Shown one piece after another: positions 32,344 to 44,296 of a DNA stretch of 64,000 nt; the first letter of the stretch is position 1; each line of letters starts with the position of its first letter. Source of the stretch: Hippasteria phrygiana (lineage: Eukaryota > Echinodermata > Asteroidea > Valvatida > Goniasteridae); assembly GCA_037893225.1 (NCBI GenBank), contig JAZGUH010000327.1:868001-932000 (forward strand). Direction: 5' to 3'. The notes below the pieces were generated by a model. That model ran no database searches and was not told where the DNA came from. It saw only the letters and a list, made by a program, of their open reading frames with translations. The translations under genes and the position numbers were made by a program.

Positions 32344-32433
32344 TTATAGGCTTTCTGTCGGCTTGCCTGGGACAGGCTTGGGCGTCATGGCCATCTGCGC
32401 CATCTGCACGTCCCGACTGATACCGTGCAGCAT
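32344..32433 (-). CDS. Minus-strand terminal exon, unidentified protein
   Basis: On the minus strand an acceptor (gttaatttccag) precedes 90 nt reading MLHGISRDVQMAQMAMTPKP, VPGKPTESL and TAA. GC-rich third positions (ggc, gtc, ccc, aag) contrast with the AT-rich surroundings and suggest selection for coding. It enters in phase 0 and would be the C-terminus of a gene extending to higher coordinates. The upstream exons are not established. A minus-strand hydrophobic ORF at 36569-36799 and the leader exon at 49339 are candidates only by orientation. The plus-strand reading of the same DNA is a less convincing hydrophobic peptide. Confidence 0.4.
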   Translation of the reverse strand: MLHGISRDVQMAQMAMTPKPVPGKPTESL

Positions 32434-33025
32434 CTGGAAATTAACATGTTGCCAAGGTCTTTAAAATGACTGAATTTATTCTAATTTTATGTCTAAAATA
32501 TTTAAATTGGCCCAATGTTATGAAACACGGCAGCATTGAAATATGAAACCAACTTTGACCTTATTGCGGTATTCGAAAAGAATCAATCACTTGTAAATGT
32601 AATCGTATTGGGGGAAAAAGGTGAATACTTGGTAATATTGAAAAACCACACACCTCTAAATCTCAGTCTTCTGTGAATCTTAAGTAATATTTTAGTTATT
32701 GCAAAAATGAAGTACCAATGTCAAAAACCTTCGTGAGGGGTTTGAGTCAGGTGTATATTTATTGTAGTTGCTGGCCAAGTGCATTGTTAGTGGCTGTTAT
32801 GAGTTTGGTTGAATTTTCTGTTACTGTGCAATTTTGGTTTTGTTTTCTGGTTGATTTATTGATTGCCATATATAGCTGTTACACTGGTTTACATCTGATG
32901 CTTTTAGAGCCCATGGACAAAAATATCTTCATTCTTTTTGTAGTCAGTTTGTGTTATATTGATCATTGTATATGTGAGCAAAGATGATTGGCCAACATGG
33001 AAGATTCTCAAGAGTACCACACATG

Positions 33026-33104
33026 GGGCTGAACAGCTCAGTTTGCAGAATGCTAGTACGGGTACATATATGTATATGGTTCAAATCCTGGTTTAGTCTA
33101 TAAT
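33026..33104 (+). other. Degenerate tRNA-like/SINE head
   Basis: gctgaacagctcagtttgc resembles a tRNA A-box region and ggttcaaatcc a B box, 55 bp apart, but the stems do not pair well. Probably a decayed SINE. Confidence 0.35.
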
Positions 33105-33171
33105 TTAGCTCATTTGTCTTTCATTTATGTATGCATGTATGATGTACATTGTACATGTACCGTATAACATG

Positions 33172-33523
33172 AAAAGACAAGGTGAGGTGAATATACGTAC
33201 ATGTGGTACATGTACATTGTACGTACGTCTACCTCATCTCGTCTACATGTAAGTTACGAGTAAACGTATTCCACTGTGAGGCAGACGTACATGTGCATGT
33301 AGCACGTAATATGGTACGTCTGCCTCATCTCGTCTTTACAAGTTATGTAATCCCACTGTGAGGCAGACGTACATGTAGCATCGTGTACATGTATGGTACG
33401 TCCGCGCCTCATCTCGTCTTTACAATTAAGTTATGTATCCCACTGTGAGGCAGACGTACATGTAATATGGTACGTCCGCCTCATCTCATCTTTACAAGTT
33501 ATGTAATCCCACTGTGAGGCACC
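33172..33523 (+). repeat. Tandem array of about 95-bp units
   Basis: About four units of cctcatctcgtctttacaag, ttatgtaatcccactgtgag and gcagacgtacatgta-type spacer. Each unit contains gaggcagacgtac facing gtacgtctgcctc, so every repeat is also an inverted repeat. Confidence 0.75.
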
Positions 33524-33562
33524 CAGTGGACTTTGTGTCATATGCGGTGTTATACAAAAAAT

Positions 33563-33990
33563 GGAGAGGGGGGAGGAAGCAGAAGGGGGAGGGGAGGAAG
33601 CAGAAGGGGAAGGGGAGGAAGCAGAAGGGGGAGGGGAGGAAGCAGAAGGGGGAGGGGAGGAAGCAGAAGGGGGAGGGGAGGAAGCAGAAGGGGGAGGGGA
33701 GGAAGCAGAAGGGGGAGGGGAGGAAGCAGAAGGGGGAGGGGAGGAAGCAGAAGGGGGAGGGGAGGAAGCAGAAGGGGGAGGGGAGGAAGCAGAAGGGGGG
33801 GGGGGAGGAAGCAGAAGGGGGGGGGGAGGAAGCAGAAGGGGGGGGGGGGGAGGAAGCAGAAGGGGGGGGGGAGGGGAGGAAGCAGAAGGGGGAGGGGAGG
33901 AAGCAGAAGGGGGAGGGGAGGAAGCAGAAGGGGGAGGGGAGGAAGCAGAAGGGGGAGGGGAGGAAGCAGAAGGGGGAGGGGAGAGGGGGG
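33563..33990 (+). repeat. 21-bp purine-only minisatellite
   Basis: About 20 copies of gaggaagcagaagggggagg with G-run length variation around 33795-33870. The strand is almost pure purine, so the long open frames across it are a composition effect. It could form triplex or quadruplex DNA. Confidence 0.95.
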
Positions 33991-34248
33991 GAGTGCTAGT
34001 TAGCTGTATATATAAAATCAGGTTGCCATTAAGGAAGAAGCAGACCCTAGTTTGTATGAATACTGCATGAGGTTGGTCAGGTTTTCAGACATGTTAATTA
34101 GTACACAACATTGGGCATGGTTAATCCAGCTTAACAATAATTAATCCAAAATATCTTATCCGGGCTCTGGGGCTTTTTGGCATAAAGGTTTTGACATAAA
34201 TGCGGAGTTGACAAGGCCAAACACCCATTGTTATTCAACAAATTTATT

Positions 34249-34250
34249 AA

Positions 34251-34288
<38 letters not shown>
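34249..34288 (+). repeat. (TTA)n microsatellite
   Basis: About 13 uninterrupted att trinucleotides. Confidence 0.9.
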
Positions 34289-34289
<1 letters not shown>

Positions 34290-36255
34290 TGGCTTTTCCC
34301 GCAGAGTTGCAGAAAAGGTATTGTTTCTTGTTTTGATTAATTTCTTTGTATTTTTCTCTCCCAGATCCCATAGACTTTGTGTATAGTTTTTCTGTGCGGG
34401 ACTTTGTTCACTGCTAAAGCTCACATAGTCATCAAACTTTAGCGCAAACAAAAACCATAGCATAGATGGTCGTGATGTCCTTTATGACACTTATGCCATT
34501 GTGACAGCTGATGACGTCACCTTAAAGGTGCAATTTTCAAAGTCCAATATCTCCCAAACTAAATGTGTGATCCAGCTCAAGCTCTTTTTGCATGCATACA
34601 GACAGGAATATGTTATACATACTGTGTACATGTATGTGAAAAATGGCATGATGTCAGTGTGTGATTTTTTTGTGAATATTTGAATATTTGCATTTTTAAC
34701 ATTCTTTTCAAGATATCTATGGAACAAACAAGGTATTATTTAAATTCTTTTTGTAATAGATTCAGTATATCACATAGATGTCCTCAAGATGGGTCATTTG
34801 TGTGACATCATCATGACATCATAAACAAATGTGGTTTATTTGTTTAAAACATGCATAAAACAAGGTGCGATCATGATAACAATTGGTGGGTACATACATG
34901 TAGAACATGAACCACAGATGCCAAATATGAAGTGATTTGTTTATGAATTTTCGAAGGTGTCTAATATTCTTCTAAATTCTAATTTCACCATAATCTTACA
35001 TTTTATATGAACTTGAATCTTTGCACATATAAAGACTATATATATTTATTATATATAATTATATATATTATATTCTAATGTGTCCCAAATAATGACGTCA
35101 TTGGTTGCCACGTGACATCCGCTTAAAATTGCATGTTATTTGGGTTTAAGCCCAGACACCTATTTTGGGTTGGAAGTATATTTTTTTCTTTACTTTTACT
35201 TCCGGGGTTACCGAAAGTTCAAAGTATAATGCTTATTCCATTTGATCTGTTGTTGGAAAGGTCACATCTTTCGAATAATAGGTTTAGTGACGTGCGCAGA
35301 TGATGTCATGATCAAGGTCAAATTACAAGCAAAAAACTTTCAAAATGTACATTTGTATTTTGAAACATGTTTTATGGACTGCGTAGCACTCAAGCTTTTC
35401 ACAATTGGTGATGAGAAAGACGTTAATCTGTATTCTTATGTAACCAAACCGAACAAGCCCAAATCAAAGATGAAGAATCAAAGATGCAGGAGGTAGGAAT
35501 TCAGATTCCTCTTGAAGCAGGAAAGATGTATGTGTGTAAAATGATGGAAAACATACACCAGGCAAAGAATTCCATAGAGATGAAGAACGAGAGAAAAAGC
35601 TATTGGCATAGCTTTTTGTTCTACATCTAGGTACAGCTAGAGTATATTGGTGGGAATAGGCAGAAAGCCAAGTGGATAATTCACCAACGATAATACATCA
35701 GTTACATAACCATGTCACTAGAACTCCTTGCCAGATGAGGTGAGGGCAGCTCAGGGCCAGTCATTTAAAGCCAAATCTCTTAATCCATTTTCCAATCACA
35801 CATCGGTGCCATTGAAGGGTTTGCGTTGAATCTGTGTGCCTTATAAGTGCTTTGTATTATATTACTAAAACATAATGTTGGATGAGACCTAAATTGCTTC
35901 AGAAAATTCTTACATGTAGGGAGATGGTGGACATAGGGAAGCAGTATCATGTCTTCCTCATGTATCATGTGCCGCATTAATATTGGGATGTAGAAACACC
36001 AGAATAAACATTACTTTCAGGTATTTTATAGAAAAGAGCATTATAATTTGTATGTCTGACTGTCTTCAATGAGGCTATCATATATCTAAGTTATTTATAC
36101 ACGGCCTGTAATGGTGACTGATTCTAATGCACAGGTCCTCCAAATAAATATCCCATCCTACGACTTGCCCACTAGATTTGACACACAGGCCTGCTATCAT
36201 GCTCTGCTAGATGGGAAACATCTACATGTATGTTGTGTACATGTACTGTATATAT
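34289..36255. other. AT-rich spacer, no gene supported
   Basis: It holds an AT-dinucleotide-rich stretch at 35035-35075 and two loosely similar patches with gatgacgtcac/gatgatgtcatg (34510 and 35300). No exon with clear splice signals was recognised. Confidence 0.4.
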
Positions 36256-36425
36256 ACGTTCGAGGACTAGAGGAGAAAGAAAATACAAAGGAATCTTTCT
36301 TGTCCTCGGGAGTCAGTCTTTTGTTAAAATCGGTCCTCGGACATAAAATAATACGTGTTTAGTCTATTGGGTTGTGTTATATTAAAGGAACAATTAGGAA
36401 ACACAAAGCATTGTCCTCAGTAGTA
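36256..36425 (+). mobile_element. TA-flanked MITE family C, copy 1
   Basis: The diverged ends cgttcgaggactagaggaga and cattgtcctcagtag are flanked by TA. It aligns with 40467-40621, including cagtcttttgtt-aaatcggt and ttagtctat. Confidence 0.65.
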
Positions 36426-36568
36426 GTATAGGAAAACATGACTGTGAAAAGCTACCGTGTGCACGCGTACGCACTGATGACTGCCATCACTGTCAAATAT
36501 AGACAAGGCCAAGGTTACCTCTATACCATTGAGGTTAACTGGACATGATTTTGTTAAGGAACCTATTT

Positions 36569-36799
36569 TCAGGCGTCATCAGTCTCTAAAATTATTAAAG
36601 TACATGTACATGTAGCATTGGCTTTCCCCCAAACAGCTGGGGCAGTGGCAGCTGCTAATGCAGTGCCTATAAACGTCAGCCATGCAATTATGCATTGACT
36701 TTTGTCTGTGAATGTACACCCTAAAAATATCCCAGTGAGACACAGGCAGTATGGCACTGCAGTCATCATCGGGACATGCAGCATCTTGTACTGGCACAT
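36569..36799 (-). CDS. Minus-strand hydrophobic ORF, doubtful
   Basis: It reads MCQYKMLHVPMMTAVPYCLC, LTGIFLGCTFTDKSQCIIAW and LTFIGTALAAATAPAVWGKA, ending at a stop. Two likely membrane helices are separated by a short charged loop. The GTALAAA helix is of a kind seen in many membrane enzymes (UbiA-type prenyltransferases have a similar GT-L-A run), but the Asp-rich UbiA motifs are not seen. A weak acceptor (gtacaag) precedes MLHVP. It may be an exon of the minus-strand gene ending at 32344, or chance. Confidence 0.2.
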   Translation of the reverse strand: MCQYKMLHVPMMTAVPYCLCLTGIFLGCTFTDKSQCIIAWLTFIGTALAAATAPAVWGKANATCTCTLIILETDDA

Positions 36800-37657
36800 T
36801 CAGTAACCAAACATGACAAATACTTCAAATACAATCCATACATACGTGCTCAAGTTCAACCCTGTAAGATTATCAACCAAAAAAATAAAAGAGCTCTCTG
36901 TGCTTGGAAACTGCTGGCATGCCAACAGACTGCATCTCAGACATCAGTCTGGGAGATTGGGGTTGTTATATGCATAATTCATTCACAAGATATGCGAGCG
37001 TTTAACAAATTAGCGGCATGCAATTAGTTGAGGGAGTGCCTGTGGGCAGCCCCATCATCAGTCTATAGGGAAACAAGATGAGCTATTGGGGGTGAATGTG
37101 CACTTTCTTTGTGGTGTGAAAAAAGAAGATGTTGATTGCCTTGCAAGGCAAAAATGCATAAAGCGGGGTCTTCATGTGAAATGTCATTATTGCTTTTCCT
37201 GGAACCTTAAAGTAATAAAGTTCACTTCATTTTTGCATGCATTTCTGTCTTTTCTCTTCCTCGTGTAGGACTGCATTATTCTCATGTTACTATTTCCAGG
37301 GACTGTGTAGCAGTTCTATGGAGTTGGTTTAAAATGGTTTATATGCTGTGTGCAGCATCACATTCATGAGCCAAAAGCAGGATATCAGACACAGCAGTGC
37401 AGTCTACATTGTGTAAAAAAATCTAACATTTTCCACATTTTCTGGAAGGTTCAATGTTTCAGTTGATATCCATCTGGAACCCATTCTCAACCAAGTGGGT
37501 TTAGGGTGATTAAAGATTGGGAATTCTCTTCATCATTATCACCATCATTATGTCATCATCATAGCATGCGCATTATCACAATTGTCATCATTGTTATCGT
37601 TTTCACCTTAATCATGATTTATGAATGAATCATTCGTCTCATCTATATCAGCTTTGT
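36800..37657. other. Spacer, no gene seen
   Basis: Ordinary AT-rich sequence with a cat/atc-rich imperfect repeat at 37530-37600. Confidence 0.4.
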
Positions 37658-38013
37658 TTAACCCCTTGCGTACCGATGCCGCAAATATGGGGGAAAAAAC
37701 AGTGCCACCAGGCCGGATGACGCAATTGTCCGCCGTCTGTGCAGTTTCAATCCATTGTTGGATTAAACAGTGCCACCAGGCCGGATGACGCAATTGTCCG
37801 CCGTTTGTGCAGTTTCAATCCATTGTTGGATTAAACAGTGCCACCAGGCCGGATGACACCATCGGCCGCTGTTTGTGCAGTTTCAATCCATTGTTGGATT
37901 ATTGTGTATAGGTTACGCTTGACTGCACAAACACATTGTAGCGGTTCGCTTGGTTGCCAGAGCCGCCGCGGCACCCCGACGTCTCCCGTAAAATACTCTA
38001 CTCAAGGGGTTAA
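37658..38013 (+). mobile_element. TTAA MITE family A, copy 3 (three 68-bp units)
   Basis: TTAA-bounded. The segment acagtgccaccaggccggat to tccattgttggatta is present three times at exact 68-bp spacing (37699, 37767, 37835), making this the longest family member here. Confidence 0.9.
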
Positions 38014-39447
38014 CATTACCACAGCTGAAAATTGTTGTTATTGCCAAATTTGACAATTATCTTTGTCACGATGATGGTCAGTTTAAATGTTTTTTTACTA
38101 ATATTTTGTGATCGGGATTATTCCTTTATGATCTTGAATCCCATTTTCTTATGATTGCTTTGGTCTTATAATCAGCACATATCATTCACTACATGTATGT
38201 CAATTCCGTCCTGACCAACAACCCGTGACGGCCAGGCTAGACTGAAATGTCAATGAGATTATTATCACAGCAGCATGATTTACATACTGCTTTACATCAC
38301 GCTTGCATTTATCAAAGCTGGAGGGTGTTTGCTCTGCGACTATACACTTAGAAACACTGGGGAATGTCGTCTTACAATGTCAGGAATGCAACTACACATC
38401 TTAGGGTGTATGTTATGTAAAATTGTATTAGAGATAGGAGACCTATTGTACACAATATGGGTATTTCCACTGTCACTTTCGTCCCTCAAAGCTTGAAAGC
38501 CTATTGCCTAATCTAAGGCAAAACACAAAATGGTGGTGAGGCCTACCAAGAAACATAAAGAACTCAGAACTTTAGTTCCTGGCAGTGTTTTCTGAACATT
38601 AAGTTTATTGGTCATCACTAACGTTACCAAAAAAGGACATGGTGTATTTAAGGGTACTGTTAACACCGATTGTCTTCTGAACTGGTGAGCTCACGTCAAA
38701 GTACCTGTCTTTTTAAACACATAGGGGTCAGAGCTGAACATTCAAATTAACATTTATTCAAATTAATTAGCAATCTAGGCAGGACTTGCATCAAATCAGT
38801 ACTATAGGTAACGTCACTTACGTTGGAGAAATCACCCAAAAAGTCCTCCTCTGTTCAAAAATATTATTTTACAAAACATTGAGAGTTAATTTAGTAAAAC
38901 AGATTTGTTATCCACAATATATGCAGAATGTAATCCAAACTTTAAAAAGATATATATCACAGTGTTTGAATTTGTTTAGTTTTAGTTTTGTTGTGGAATT
39001 GCCCATAATTATGAAGATATGTTAACCCTAACTACCCCAAGCCTTACAAACTCCAACAGCAGGTTCTTTTATTTCTATTTGTACCGAACACAACAAACGC
39101 GTCCCAATTTCATGGAGTTGGTAAGCACATTCATTTTTTTGCTAACATAACCTTTCAATTCATAGACCATCAGCAGTAAGCTCAGGAAAGAGCTTGCTAA
39201 AATTTGCTTAGAATAGTGATGCAACGTCTCCATTTACATGTTAACATGACTGAAATACTGCTAATTGGTAAAGCAGATCTGAAATTGGGGTAAGGTTATA
39301 ATGGATGGTGGATTTCACACAAAAAAGTGGAGAATGATTTAGAATAAAAAATTGATTACATTTAATTACGAGATGTATGCTGTAACTGTGCCAGTTACAT
39401 ATACCATGGAGGAAGGAAAACCTTCCAAGCATGTACATGTATAAGCT
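38014..39447. other. Spacer, no gene seen
   Basis: AT-rich sequence with open frames up to 79 codons that lack splice signals and coding-like composition. Confidence 0.35.
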
Positions 39448-39563
39448 CTTTTCTTTTCTTTTCTTTTCTTTTCTTTTCTTTTCTTTTCTTTTCTTTTCTT
39501 TTCTTTTCTTTTCTTTTCTTTTCTTTTCTTTTCTTTTCTTTTCTTTTCTTTTCTTTTCTTTTC
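39448..39563 (+). repeat. (TTTTC)n pentanucleotide microsatellite
   Basis: About 23 perfect copies of ttttc. The Lys/Glu/Arg-rich reading on the minus strand is an artefact of the repeat. Confidence 0.95.
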
Positions 39564-40056
39564 GACAACTTACAGCTGTAGGCTCATATCTCACAATTTT
39601 GTTATCTATTTTAACCCCTTGCATCCAGTTGTTTAAATGGAATTTTTTTTCAAATTAAAAAAATTCCCAAACGTTTATTAAAACGGAACCAATATTTTTT
39701 AAATGGGACCTTTATATTTTTGTGATTTTAACGCCTTTGATTCAGCCTTAACCTCTTTCATCTGGTTGTTATCGATGGGGTGCTGGTATGCCAAGATCGA
39801 GGCTGTGCAGCCGAAGCGTAAATGCAAACAGCGGGTACCACACTGCATAGAGTGGTCATATTTGTCCCCCCCCCCCCCCTTTTTCATGTAAAAAAGCTCC
39901 ATCTATTCATTACACTCCCATTCAAAAATGAATGGATTAAGTAAGCACAGCAATGTGCCTATAGACGTCAGGTGGTCTTTTTCAAATTGCAGCCCTATAG
40001 CCGCTATCTGTATTCAAGAGGTTGAAATATGACCAAGTTCTTGGGCAGGCTCTCAC

Positions 40057-40217
40057 AGTGGCGTAACTGATTGAAATTTCTGGGGGGGGGGGGGGACCTG
40101 TTGCACACATTTTTTCAAGGGGAACTAAAAGTACTTTTCAAAATTTCAAATGGGGGGGGGGAGCATGTGCCCCTCCCCCCCCCCCCCCCCCCCCCCCCAT
40201 AGTTACACCACTGGGCT
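40057..40217. mobile_element. Short hairpin MITE with cagtggcgtaact ends and poly-G/poly-C arms
   Basis: cagtggcgtaactg at the left and agttacaccactg at the right are inverted repeats, followed inward by G14 (40082-40095) and C24 (40175-40198), which are themselves complementary. A related single end, cagttacgccactg, lies at 45288-45303 next to ccccctg/cccccag sequence. Confidence 0.7.
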
Positions 40218-40466
40218 CTCATCATGTGTTTGTCCATGGTACACGTAGGCTCTGTGACATCCGGTCCCGGCACCATAAAATTCGCCCAGCTGCAGTGGAA
40301 TCGGTTCATGGACAGTAATGGCCATCCTGTTTTAATACCTGTATGTTTGACATACAAATAGAAACACTATTTTTGAGAATTTGTTCCTGTCTGTTTCTAT
40401 AGCAATGGCCATCTGTGCCGTTACATTACTTGCACCTGTGCCAAGTGTACAGGTTCTGTATATATA

Positions 40467-40621
40467 CTTCCGAGGACAAGAGGAGAAAGGAAATATAAAG
40501 AAACCTTTCAGTCCTCGCAAGTCAAGTCTTTTGTTGAAATCGGTCCTCGCAAGTAGAAATACGTGCTTAGTCTATCGGGCATGGGTTATATTATTAAAGG
40601 AACAAGCATTGTCCTCGGAAG
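40467..40621 (+). mobile_element. TA-flanked MITE family C, copy 2
   Basis: The perfect 13-bp inverted ends cttccgaggacaa / ttgtcctcggaag (with the central tcaagcat spacer on the right) are flanked by TA. Length 155 bp. Internal cctcgcaagt words repeat. Confidence 0.75.
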
Positions 40622-40969
40622 TATTGGGAAAGTACGACTGTGTGCACGCATACCCACACACGGAAGGACAAGGCAAACGTAGTATGCCCCTTCCGTTTCG
40701 CTCTCCGGGCATAAAAAATTAATGTTCCCAGGAGATAAAAGTAGCCAAAAATTAAAGATGATCATCTCCGTCCCAAAATTCCCCAAGATCATCCCCAAGA
40801 CCACCCCAAGAAACATTAAAATTGTTTATATTGAACAAAAATAATTCGCAATTTATGTTTTAAATCTGTTTGGTATTGCAACACCCCCTCTAAACAAGTT
40901 TTGTTACAAGAAACAATTGACAGAGTCTTCCACAATACATGTATGTACATGTAATGCGTATGAGCAAGT

Positions 40970-41617
40970 TAAATGCCTGGGGGGGGGGGGGGGGGGTACT
41001 CACTATTTTTTAGGGTAGGGGGGTGCCTCATGATTTTGAGGTAAGACCGATGGCTATACCACTTTGAACTTGCTTTTACTACCCATGCATAAACCAATAT
41101 ATAATAGGTTCCCATGATACTAGAGTAAAATACCACCCATCGATATACCAACCCTAGATATTGACCCATCTAAATACCATATACAGCCACCCCTATAAGT
41201 ACAAATTAGCAGGTCATGGTCAGAGGTCGGAAGGTTATGTGCACACTCGACGCGCGCGGTACGAGCTGCCTGGTACTATACTATACATAGTATATACGCG
41301 GTACGGTGAGCATATAATGCACACAACGCAGACGTTTGCAATCACTGTATATACGAACGCACACGTTTTAATATTTTGCTGTCGGGGAAAATTGACGACC
41401 CATTTATATACCAGTATGTCGGTGATAAAATTCCCATGTCAATACAGAGGATAGAATTACAACCGATGAGTATACCACTAACTGGGGGGAAAAAAGGGGT
41501 CATTGATATACCGGACTTTCGAAAATGCGACCCATGTTTGCGGCATGTCCCCGTGTGGCCATTTGTACTGAGTACCCCCCCCCCCCCCCCCCCCCCCCCC
41601 GGGGTTAAATGTCCTGT
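40970..41617. mobile_element. Poly-G-ended TIR element
   Basis: The left end aaatgcctg plus G18 plus tactcact and the inverted right end (agtac C26 ggggttaaatg) form terminal repeats containing long G/C runs. The interior repeats atatacca and acccat words. Confidence 0.55.
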
Positions 41618-42057
41618 TTTGATTCTCACAATTAAACAGCCATGGAGGAATTATACTTTTTGACCCCAGGTTAAAAAGTGTTCTTGTGGACTGCTGCAAC
41701 AGCAAATAGTAAAAGCTTAAAATTATATTATGTGTAATACTTTAATGTCATCGATGGTATTTTAACAAAGAAGCGTAGCATATGCCAAACAACCAGGCTG
41801 AATGTAATAGTTTATCAGATGGATACAAAGAAGACTGACTACGAGGGGTAGGCATTAACTGCATAGTGGGGGCATTTTTAGTTGTTAGGCAAATTATAGG
41901 ACAGAGTTATGGGTACATTTCTCTGTCCCAATTGGTCCCCACAATGTCTATCGCATGACCAGTGAATGTCCCCCACAATTACGGTGCATGACTGTGTGTG
42001 CGTTTAAATGTACATGGTAATGACCTGTTCAATGGCCAAGGCCAAGTTGAACTGCAG

Positions 42058-42624
42058 CAATAAGCCATTTGGGAGTTAAATTTGTATACCCAGCACGATA
42101 TGGGGCAGAGGGGTACCCCCCTTTTTGTCCCTATACCCTATACACTCTCCAGACTATTGTTACCTAACACATCCCCCCTAGACTTCTGAAAAGAATTCCT
42201 GAGTTTCCGGGAACACAATGACCAACACAAAAGAGGGGGGGTTCGCTCTGCCCCATATCGCGCATCATATGTAAATTTGAATAACATCTGGTACACTGAC
42301 TTGCTCCAAATGCTTGGCACATTTTAACTTTGAATTCTCCAGACCAAAGACACTGTGGCTATATCACATGATTCGGGGCAAGCTCTTGCATAGTTACGTA
42401 AGAGATGCTTAGCACCAATACATTGTTCAGAATGGGTGAGAATGGCACAAAGACACCAGACCATTCCTGAGCTGGGGTTGCTATAGCATAAGGCTTGCCC
42501 CGAATCATGTGATATAGTAAACAGTCTCTTTGGTCTGGAGAATTCAAAGTTAAAATGTGCAAAGCATTTTGAGCACGTCAGTGTACCAGATGTTATTCAA
42601 ATTTAACTCGCAAATGGCTTATTG
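42058..42624. mobile_element. Long inverted-repeat (foldback) element
   Basis: The right arm (42485-42624) is the inverse of the left arm (42058-42395 without its insertion), with shared caataagccatttg, taacatctggtacactgac, acttt-gaattctccagacc and cacatgattcggggcaagc. The loop is about 42400-42480. The left arm is interrupted at 42085-42271 by another element. Confidence 0.8.
42085..42271. mobile_element. 187-bp hAT-like MITE nested in the foldback, TSD TAAATTTG
   Basis: TAAATTTG occurs at 42077-42084 and 42272-42279. The undisturbed right arm of the host foldback has it once. The terminal halves carry gatatggggcagag and its inverse ctctgccccatatc. Confidence 0.8.
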
Positions 42625-42797
42625 GCTCATGAGCATGCATGCCCTCAGTCAGCTTATAAAGTAATGGAATGAAACGCATACTGACCCACTGTCAATGCCG
42701 AAAACCACAAACATCCATGGTAAAAACCCCAGTTCTTACGATGGTCGCACTACTGAAAAATTGACACGTGATCATCATACACGCGTTTATGGTTATC

Positions 42798-42801
42798 TTT
42801 T

Positions 42802-42840
<39 letters not shown>

Positions 42841-42843
42841 TTA
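42798..42843 (+). repeat. (TTTA)n microsatellite
   Basis: About 11 tttatt-type tetranucleotide copies following a TTT stretch. Confidence 0.9.
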
Positions 42844-42949
42844 ATTAACGATAAATTAACTTGGTTGTTGTAATATAATTATGAATGGAATATAATGTAA
42901 AATATGATTTAATATAATGTATTTATAATGATATAATATAATTTTTTCT

Positions 42950-43440
42950 CGCATCCCTCCCACCCCTTCCCTCCGCGGGTCACCAACGGTGTCGGTAGCC
43001 TTACGCACCAAGCGGGGCGCGGTGAGTTTTTCTCACCGCCGGCACCGGTGACCCGCCTCCCCGGGATCGCCGGTAGCGGGTCCCAGTTTTTACCCGCACG
43101 AAGCCTGACGGTTCCCCCTCCGCTTCCCGCCCTCCCCTCCCCGCCCTCCCCGCCCTCCCCAACCTCTTATTTATTGATACTATTTATATTTATTTTGTCT
43201 ATCACAAATAACGTTTTTTGTCTGTAATTATTGTTATACTGAGCAACGCGCCTTATCTGTATTATTTACCGAGTTTTTTTCTGTAATTGTTGTCATTGTT
43301 GTCATATATACACAATCCGTAGCATTTTTGCTTATTACTGTTATTTTGCTCCTTACTATCGTTTTATTTTGTATATACTTGTATATATTGAGATTCAAGG
43401 ATTCAATAAAGTTTCCTCCTTGAAAAGTAAAAAAAAAAAG
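42950..43440 (+). mobile_element. Probable non-LTR retrotransposon 3' end
   Basis: A GC-rich block (42955-43160, with cgcgg, ccggtgacccgcc and ccgccctccc repeats) gives way to AT-rich sequence, then attcaataaagtttcctcc (AATAAA signal) and a short A11 tail at 43429-43439. A (TATT)n array follows directly. This arrangement is typical of a LINE 3' UTR with tail expansion. No reverse transcriptase is visible upstream, so it is 5'-truncated. Confidence 0.5.
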
Positions 43441-43603
<163 letters not shown>

Positions 43604-44296
43604 AACCATCTTTAATGAGGGTAACCCATCCAGCAGAAGCTGATCATTTGGGGCCCTCACGCTGAAGCACCAGCGACCAGTCGCCGGAGGACGCTGGCGA
43701 CTTCGCTACAGAGTTCAAATGATTGAACTTTGACATGGTCGCTGACCTCACTTTTCATGAGTGGACCAATAGCATATGCAAATTACATAGCAGCCGAGAA
43801 AATGCGTTTTTTTGTTTTTTTTTACTTGCCTTCACATTAATTGGCTTTTTTAACAGATGGCATAACTTAAAAAAAAAAATAAAATTCTGCTAGACAATTT
43901 GAAAAAAATAGTTTTAAAGACCTAACGTTATCCAAATTTTTAAATGTCACAAATAAAAATGCAAAGACCAACCTGCTTCTAGAAACTGAGGAAACCGAGT
44001 TTTGCTCCGGTTCTTGAAGCTGAGGAAGCTGATGAAAAAGTCCAAAATTCCCTCAAATTTATTGATCTTTCTATAAAACTTGCCAATTAACTTGCAACTA
44101 TTTCTTCCCTTTTTACAATTCGTGATCATCACATCTACATGTAACAATTGAATTTGGTGTGCATAATACTTGTACTGTATGTTGTGCGCGACAACTATAA
44201 AATGCCCCAAACCGGCTTCAACGTCCGGCGACCGTCCACGTCCGGCATTCACCATCGCACGACAGACTATAAACCGGTCTCTATAAATAAGGTACC

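Noticed and set aside
33172..33523. Evenly spaced repeats considered as a CRISPR array
   Set aside because: The units are about 95 bp with spacers that are themselves similar, in eukaryotic-type DNA. This is an ordinary tandem repeat.
33514..34070. Three overlapping Glu/Lys/Arg/Gly-rich ORFs
   Set aside because: They are products of a purine-only minisatellite; no unique flanking coding sequence.
35040..35075. AT-dinucleotide-rich patch as a promoter/TATA region
   Set aside because: It is low-complexity sequence with no nearby supported gene start.
39241..39658. Lys/Glu-rich and Phe/Leu/Ser-rich ORFs on opposite strands
   Set aside because: They translate the (TTTTC)n microsatellite.
39611..40025. 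ttaaccccttgcatcc as a ninth TTAA MITE
   Set aside because: Only the left end resembles the family; the candidate right end (ttcaagaggttgaa) lacks TTAA.
40397..40452. Possible plus-strand exon MAICAVTLLAPVPSVQ between tctatag and a gt
   Set aside because: It is very short, abuts a TA MITE, and the minus-strand reading is no worse. The resemblance to 32389 is limited to a few codons.
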